64,000 bases of DNA from Halovenus marina (GTDB lineage Archaea > Halobacteriota > Halobacteria > Halobacteriales > Haloarculaceae), in NCBI RefSeq assembly GCF_051414115.1, contig NZ_JBLKNZ010000001.1:1736001-1800000 (forward strand), written 5' to 3'. The position numbers were made by a program, and so were the translations under genes. Under the pieces are notes generated by a model. That model had not been told where the DNA came from, ran no database searches, and saw only the letters and a program-made list of their open reading frames with translations. Shown piece after piece: positions 59,512-64,000 of the stretch (positions are counted from its first letter, which is position 1; each line of letters opens with the position of its first letter).

Positions 59512-59810
59512 ATCGACAGATAGGTGAGCGATGAATAAAAAGTAGCCGGGACAGACCCGGACCGCTTGCGTGAGACATCGAGTGGGCACGCAGTACAAAC
59601 GAGTTTGTACAGTTCGTCTCTCTGTGCTGATTCAGAATTGCGTGAGAGGAGAACAGTCCGAAACCTATCAGTATTTATACGAATGTATGACGTTTTATTC
59701 CTCATGCAAGAAAAACCAAATGAAACGCTGTCTGTCCCGTTCAGACGAACGTCCAGCCCTCCGTACAAGCACGGCGTCGCCGCTCGAACGAGAGACAAAT
59801 AACGCAAACG
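59512..59810. other. divergent intergenic region before the UbiA gene
   Basis: 299 bases. Its left end holds the DUF5800 promoter. cagtatttatacg (59668-59680) is TATA-like but about 135 bases before the UbiA start, so either the UbiA mRNA has a long leader or a small unseen transcript starts there. No convincing small gene or RNA fold is recognised. Confidence 0.4.
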
Positions 59811-60752
59811 ATGGCATCCGACCAACAGACGCTGTCAAACGTCCCCGAAACGTCGGTCGGCGCACCGGGTTCGATGAATGCACGGTTGCGGAGTCTCACG
59901 ACGCGGCTCTGGCGGACGCTGGAGTACAGTTCGGCGTATCTCGCGCTCATCGCGGCGGCGAAGGTGCTTATCGTGATGTACATTCTGTCACTCCCGCTGA
60001 GTCCGGCCCCGCTCGTCGGTGCGCTCGTCACGTTTGCAATCTATGCAAACGACCGAATCGTCGACACCGAGAGCGATAGCGTCTCGAACCCGGACCGGAC
60101 AGCATTCGTACAGCGGTATCAAAGCGAACTGTACGTACTCGCCGCAGTCGCGTACGGTCTCGGTGTCGCCGTCGCCGCACTCGGTGGCGCGCTCGCGTTC
60201 GGTCTGACGGTCCTTCCCGGTCTCCTCTGGGTCGCCTACGCCGTCGAGTGGATACAGGTCAACACGGTCCAGGTGACCCGACTCAAAGAGATTCCGGTGA
60301 TCAACTCAGTGCTCGTCGCGATCGCGTGGGCAGTCCCTGTCGTCGTCCTGCCAGTTGCGTTTGCGGATGCGACGCTCACGCCCACCGCCGGACTGCTCGT
60401 TCTCTACTTTAGCTTTGCAACCTTTGTCAATACAGAGATTGCAAACATCCGGGATGTGGAAAGCGACAGAGCAAGCGGCGTCGCGACGATGCCGACAATC
60501 GTCGGCGTCGAGCGGACCCGGGTTGTTCTGTCTGCCCTCTCGCTGGGGACACTCGTCGTCCTCTGTGGCGGAGTCGCTAGCGGAATCGTGACTGTGCTCT
60601 CGGCAGCAGTCCTCTCGACTGGCGTGGTCTGTCTCGTCGTCATCCTCTCGCTGGTCGAGCGAATATCGAACGAACGGCTTCTCGCACTCGGTGCCGAGTG
60701 TACACCCGTCCCGGTACTGCTCGGACTGGCAGTGCTGGCGGTTCTGTCGTAG
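59811..60752 (+). CDS. UbiA-family prenyltransferase
   Basis: The 313-residue protein has about eight membrane helices and the two Asp-rich motifs: NDRIVDTESD (first, NDxxDxxxD) and DVESD with the RASGVATMPTIVG context (second). UbiA enzymes attach a prenyl chain to an aromatic or lipid acceptor, such as menaquinone precursors, digeranylgeranylglyceryl phosphate or carotenoids (lycopene elongase). The short second motif and lack of neighbours do not decide among these. The gene stands alone. Confidence 0.85.
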   Translation: MASDQQTLSNVPETSVGAPGSMNARLRSLTTRLWRTLEYSSAYLALIAAAKVLIVMYILSLPLSPAPLVGALVTFAIYANDRIVDTESDSVSNPDRTAFVQRYQSELYVLAAVAYGLGVAVAALGGALAFGLTVLPGLLWVAYAVEWIQVNTVQVTRLKEIPVINSVLVAIAWAVPVVVLPVAFADATLTPTAGLLVLYFSFATFVNTEIANIRDVESDRASGVATMPTIVGVERTRVVLSALSLGTLVVLCGGVASGIVTVLSAAVLSTGVVCLVVILSLVERISNERLLALGAECTPVPVLLGLAVLAVLS

Positions 60753-60822
60753 GAAAGCGGTCCACTCGGGACACAGACAGAGTTCACCGACGTTTTTTGT
60801 CACAGGATTTCGTTGCATCAGT

Positions 60823-61389
60823 ATGAGAACCGCGTCGTCGGCGTATCTGTCTCTGGTTGGCATGCTCCTTCTGTCGGGGTGTGCAGGCGCACCCATCTTT
60901 TCCGGTGAGCCGACACCGTCTGGGGAAGATGCCATCGTCGTGACCGTCGTGAACGTCGCAGACGGCGATACAGTCGACGTGCGATACGACAACGGAACCG
61001 AAGCGACGGTTCGGCTACTCGGCGTCGATACTCCAGAGGTTCAAACGGAGGTCACCACCGACGAGTTCGAGGGCGTCCCCGACACGACCGGGGGCCGTGA
61101 GTGTCTGCGTCGCTGGGGGTCGCAAGCATCAGAGCACACCGAAGCGCGACTGGCGGGGGAACGGGTAACGCTGCGATTCGACGCGAGGGCGGACCGGCGG
61201 GGCGGTTTCGGACGGTTGTTGGCATACATCGTCGTGGACGGCGAGAACTTCAACCGCCACCTGGTCGCGGAGGGACACGCCCGCGTCTACGACACGACAT
61301 TCTCCGAGTTAGACCAGTTCAACGAGGCAGAGAGGGATGCGCAAGAAGCAAACCGGGGCGTCTGGGAGTGTCAGTCGGCTGGAACCTAA
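60823..61389 (+). CDS. lipoprotein thermonuclease (SNase-like)
   Basis: Starting at MRTASSAYLSLVGMLLLSGC gives 188 residues with a lipobox (LLLSGC, Cys22), so the mature protein is probably lipid-anchored outside the cell. The SNase-like domain has DGDTVDV, RLLGVDTPEV, ASEHTEARL (catalytic Glu region) and GRLLAYIVVDGENFN with the second Arg. It probably degrades extracellular nucleic acids for phosphate or nucleosides. Confidence 0.85.
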   Translation: MRTASSAYLSLVGMLLLSGCAGAPIFSGEPTPSGEDAIVVTVVNVADGDTVDVRYDNGTEATVRLLGVDTPEVQTEVTTDEFEGVPDTTGGRECLRRWGSQASEHTEARLAGERVTLRFDARADRRGGFGRLLAYIVVDGENFNRHLVAEGHARVYDTTFSELDQFNEAERDAQEANRGVWECQSAGT

Positions 61390-61418
61390 GAGATAACACG
61401 GCGAGATGACGAACCCGA

Positions 61419-63098
61419 TCAGGACGCGCCATCAGTCTCCGAAAGGACGGGGGCCTCGACGGTAACGACGGTCCCGGTCGGGTCGTTGTCTTCGAAGATT
61501 ACCTCGCCGCCGGTGAGTTCCGTTCCCCAGACGATAAGCGCAAGTCCGAGGCCGCTGCCGTGTTTCAGCGGCGTTTCGGTCCCCTCGGTCAACAGCGTGA
61601 GTTCGTCGTCGTTGACCCCCGGGCCGTTATCCTCGATGACGATTCGGACGCCGTCGTCGGTCTGTGTAACGTCGACCCAGACTGTCGGGTCGGCGTTCGT
61701 GTTGTGTTTTGCTGCGTTTTCGATGATGTTCGAGAGGACGTCGTCCAGAACGCCGTGTACGTAGGTCGTCTCCGAACAGAGATCGGTGTGAACGGTTACG
61801 TCGGGATAGTCGTCGCGAACCGAGTTGAGACAGTCCTGAACGATAATACCGAGACGTACCGGCGTTAGTTCGGCCCGGCCGCGCTCGAAGACGTCGAGAA
61901 TCTGGTGTATCTTGTCGCTGAACTCCTCGATTTCGAGTACCTTCTCTCGGGTTTTTTCGACTCGACCCTCGTCGTCCTGGTCTGCGAGCACCTCGGTCTG
62001 ACTCAGGATGACCTGAATGTTGGTTCGGATATTGTGGCGAAAGACCCGGTTGAGAACTTCGAGACGCTGTTGCTGTCGGACGTATTCGCTGATATCGTGG
62101 AGCGTGATGATCTGTCCGGTCGGCCGGTCGTGTGTGTCAGTCAGTTCGTTGATCGAGATGTCGTAGACACGCGTTCCGTCCGTAGAATGAAACACGGTAC
62201 GCCCGGAGTGAGATTGCTCACTCCGGATGTTCTCGAACTGGGGGATCACCGATTCGACCGGACTGCCGAGTGTCGCTGATCCAACCGCCTGTGCCGCCTG
62301 GTCGTTCATGTCGACGATATTGTTGCGCCGGTCGAGGACGATCAGCCCCTCCTGCATCCGACGGAACATCGACCGCCGCGCCGGTCGAATCGGCGTCGGA
62401 CTCGTCCCGAGCAGTTGAAACCGCGTCAGCGCCCCCAGAAAGAGGACGGCAGAGAGTGAAAAGGCGACAGGTGTCGGGTCAATTCCGCCAGTGGGCAGGA
62501 GTCCAAGCAAGTGAGTCACGTTGGTGACCCACGGGATAAACAGCCCGAGCAACAGCGCGAGACTCTGTCCGCGGAAGAGAAACACGTCACTGGAAACGAA
62601 CTGCAACAACAGAATTGCACCCAGAATCCCAAGCAGGTACGTGTACGCCGCGATCACCCAGAACCAGATTCCGGGAGTTCGATCGAGGATCATCGATCCG
62701 CCCTGTTCGACGAGCACTGAATCAGTGTACATCAGGTGATGGATGTCGTTTGTCAACCCAAAGCCGATAGTGAGAATCGGAACGACCGAAGCAACAAGGA
62801 GATACCGGACTTCGAGATACTCGATGTATCCTGTATACGACAGACAGAAGAACAGCCACGCAACGGGGAGGATGGCAACTCCCAGCCAGGTGACGTCCGT
62901 CCAGAAGATCTTCTCGGCCACGCCAGTCTCGTTGATCCGGAAAAAGAGCGTGGCTGACCACCAGCACTGACCAGCGAGCAGGACTGTCAACGAGACAGAG
63001 CCCGGTTCAGGGCGCTCGCGCCAGGCGATCAGCGCGCCAGTGAATCCGATAGCAATCGTCGCTATCAGAATAATCTGCATGACGAGTAGTGTGGACAT
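61419..63098 (-). CDS. membrane histidine kinase: 7TM sensor, PAS, HATPase
   Basis: The 559-residue protein has seven N-terminal helices (1-215; the histidine-kinase 7TM region), a PAS domain (about 230-340, MFRRMQEGLIVLDRRNNIVD), the phospho-accepting FRHNIRTNIQVILSQ box, and the ATPase with NIIENAAKHN (N box), IEDNGPGVND (G1) and GSGLGLALI (G2). It senses a membrane or lipid-linked signal. No cognate response regulator lies in the window. It converges on the lipoprotein nuclease gene. Confidence 0.92.
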   Translation of the reverse strand: MSTLLVMQIILIATIAIGFTGALIAWRERPEPGSVSLTVLLAGQCWWSATLFFRINETGVAEKIFWTDVTWLGVAILPVAWLFFCLSYTGYIEYLEVRYLLVASVVPILTIGFGLTNDIHHLMYTDSVLVEQGGSMILDRTPGIWFWVIAAYTYLLGILGAILLLQFVSSDVFLFRGQSLALLLGLFIPWVTNVTHLLGLLPTGGIDPTPVAFSLSAVLFLGALTRFQLLGTSPTPIRPARRSMFRRMQEGLIVLDRRNNIVDMNDQAAQAVGSATLGSPVESVIPQFENIRSEQSHSGRTVFHSTDGTRVYDISINELTDTHDRPTGQIITLHDISEYVRQQQRLEVLNRVFRHNIRTNIQVILSQTEVLADQDDEGRVEKTREKVLEIEEFSDKIHQILDVFERGRAELTPVRLGIIVQDCLNSVRDDYPDVTVHTDLCSETTYVHGVLDDVLSNIIENAAKHNTNADPTVWVDVTQTDDGVRIVIEDNGPGVNDDELTLLTEGTETPLKHGSGLGLALIVWGTELTGGEVIFEDNDPTGTVVTVEAPVLSETDGAS

Positions 63099-63113
63099 GG
63101 TCTCGGACTGTGC

Positions 63114-63506
63114 TTATTCGTAGAAATCGTCTAGGTACGCCCGAATCTCAGAGATGTCCGCACCGTCCAAACTATCCAAACCATACTGGATGACCAGCGG
63201 GTAGAAGTGGCGATTTTTCTCGAACTCCTCGTCGTACTCGAACTCGTACTCGGCTTTCAGGACGTTGTACAGTCGGCGGAGTTCGCGGACCTGGGCGTCT
63301 GGGAGATACATGTACGTTCCCGTCTGCGTTTCCTTGATCGGGGTATGCTCCGTATCCGAGGAGTCAGCCGTCACATCCGCAGAATCTGCGTCGGTGATCT
63401 CACCGCTGGACGAGTCGGGCGGTTGCTCGTTCGAGGTGGGATGGCTCTCTGACTGTTCAGTGGACCGTTTGCGGCGTTTTCGGAGTCGTTCTGATCGGTC
63501 GTCCAT
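63114..63506 (-). CDS. small acidic ParA-partner protein
   Basis: The 130-residue protein has a charged N-terminus (ERLRKRRKRSTEQSE), a Ser/Asp-rich linker, and a C-terminal helical region (TYMYLPDAQVRELRRLYNVL, then FEKNRHFYPLVIQYGLDSLD). Its ATG overlaps the stop of the ParA gene as TAATG, which argues for coupled translation. It is probably the DNA-binding or adaptor partner of ParA, in the position of ParB or an RHH centromere-binding protein; the domain is not recognised. Confidence 0.65.
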   Translation of the reverse strand: MDDRSERLRKRRKRSTEQSESHPTSNEQPPDSSSGEITDADSADVTADSSDTEHTPIKETQTGTYMYLPDAQVRELRRLYNVLKAEYEFEYDEEFEKNRHFYPLVIQYGLDSLDGADISEIRAYLDDFYE

Positions 63507-64000
63507 TAGACGTGAACCTCCGTTCGTTGAAACTGATCGGCTAGCTGTGCAGCAATATCCTCAAACATCGGGAGTTGATCGCAGTTGGGGTCTTCCTCGA
63601 ACAGGCTGACGCCGTTGCTGAGCGCCCGCTGGATGCTCGCCCGTTCGCGAACCTGCCAGACCGGTGTGTCGTCGAAGGCGTCTTCGATCCAGGCGATCAT
63701 CTCCTGTGCCTGAGTCTTTCTGACGTCGATTCGGTTGATGATCACGCCACAGTCCTGAATCTCGATGCCGTAGTCTGTCTCGAGCGCGCCGATGTGGTCG
63801 TACAGCAGTTCGAAGGCACGCTTGCTCGTCGTCTCCGCCAGCGCGGGGATAAGTGTATTCTGTGCCGCATAGAGCGCGTTATCCATAAGATTGCCGAGAA
63901 ACGGAGGGCAGTCGATGAGGACGTAGTCGTACTCGTCTTCGACGTGTTCGAGTACCAGATCGAGTTGCTGTCCCGACCGACGCGACAGCGTCAGTTCCGG
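63506..64000 (-). CDS. ParA-family ATPase, C-terminal part (N-terminus off the right edge)
   Basis: The minus-strand frame is open to the window edge, giving 164 residues. It includes the Walker B region DYDYVLIDCPPFLGNLMDNA, then ALYAAQNTLIPA, VIINRIDVRKTQAQEM, and the C-terminal ASIQRALSNGVSLFEEDP. The P-loop and start lie beyond 64000. ParA ATPases segregate plasmids or chromosome regions or position other cargo. The gene forms an operon with the small acidic protein downstream. Confidence 0.9.
   Translation of the reverse strand, partial: PELTLSRRSGQQLDLVLEHVEDEYDYVLIDCPPFLGNLMDNALYAAQNTLIPALAETTSKRAFELLYDHIGALETDYGIEIQDCGVIINRIDVRKTQAQEMIAWIEDAFDDTPVWQVRERASIQRALSNGVSLFEEDPNCDQLPMFEDIAAQLADQFQRTEVHV

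Noticed and set aside
1..64000. CRISPR arrays, rRNA genes or complete insertion sequences
   Set aside because: No regularly spaced repeats, conserved rRNA stretches or intact transposase frames were seen.

Overview
The window looks like chromosomal DNA of a halophilic archaeon (class Halobacteria). Most of it is GC-rich, the proteins are strongly acidic, several starts sit about 25-30 bases behind an archaeal TATA box with little or no leader, and many families are haloarchaeal or archaeal (UPF0179, DUF5800, Trm112-like, CPxCG zinc finger, DUF7342, ferredoxin-dependent 2-oxoacid oxidoreductase, AglF, RHN-type histidine kinase). I cannot name the genus.

Region 1 (1-13143) is a sugar and sugar-acid catabolic cluster. 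It has three Gfo/Idh/MocA oxidoreductases, a GH88/105-type unsaturated uronyl hydrolase, an SDR, a mandelate-racemase-type dehydratase, a four-carbon acid-sugar kinase with a PdxA2-type dehydrogenase, a 3-hydroxyacyl-CoA dehydrogenase coupled to a beta-keto-acid cleavage enzyme (BKACE), a sugar isomerase/epimerase and a LarA-like protein. No transporter or dedicated regulator lies inside the window. A tRNA-Lys(CUU) gene with scrambled partial copies of itself and its flanks closes the region (13130-13520).

Region 2 (13744-32144) is core metabolism and housekeeping: a winged-helix regulator, an 80-bp MITE-like element, an acyl-CoA dehydrogenase, PorAB/KorAB, an Lrp/AsnC regulator, a RCK-DHH phosphoesterase, a CBS-ParB protein, a large acidic coiled-coil protein, PurA, a Trm112-like protein, a GlmU-like enzyme followed by GlmS (UDP-GlcNAc supply), a PAP2 phosphatase and a short FAD protein.

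Region 3 (32150-34530) is a decaying accessory patch. It holds an IS200/IS605-type end without transposase, a DUF7342 gene with a partner cut by an in-frame TGA, and a RelB/RelE-like pair in which both genes are frameshifted. Region 4 (34724-48524) is a surface-glycan island, AT-rich from about 34.5 to 44.4 kb: two paralogous GT4 enzymes, a Wzy-like polymerase, an alkaline-phosphatase-superfamily 'sulfatase', a methyltransferase, a Wzx flippase, a GT2, a DUF4330 pair, a polyprenyl-phosphate sugar transferase and a nucleotide-sugar epimerase. AglF follows at 51684. One exported-protein gene in the island carries an in-frame TGA.

Region 5 (48665-64000) returns to backbone: proC-proB-proA, aglF, a membrane-tailed Mrr-type nuclease, DUF309, a SLC13/RCK permease, cupin, DUF2237, an M14-like deacylase, UPF0179, DUF5800, a UbiA prenyltransferase, a lipoprotein nuclease, a 7TM-PAS histidine kinase, and the 3' part of a ParA operon running off the right edge.
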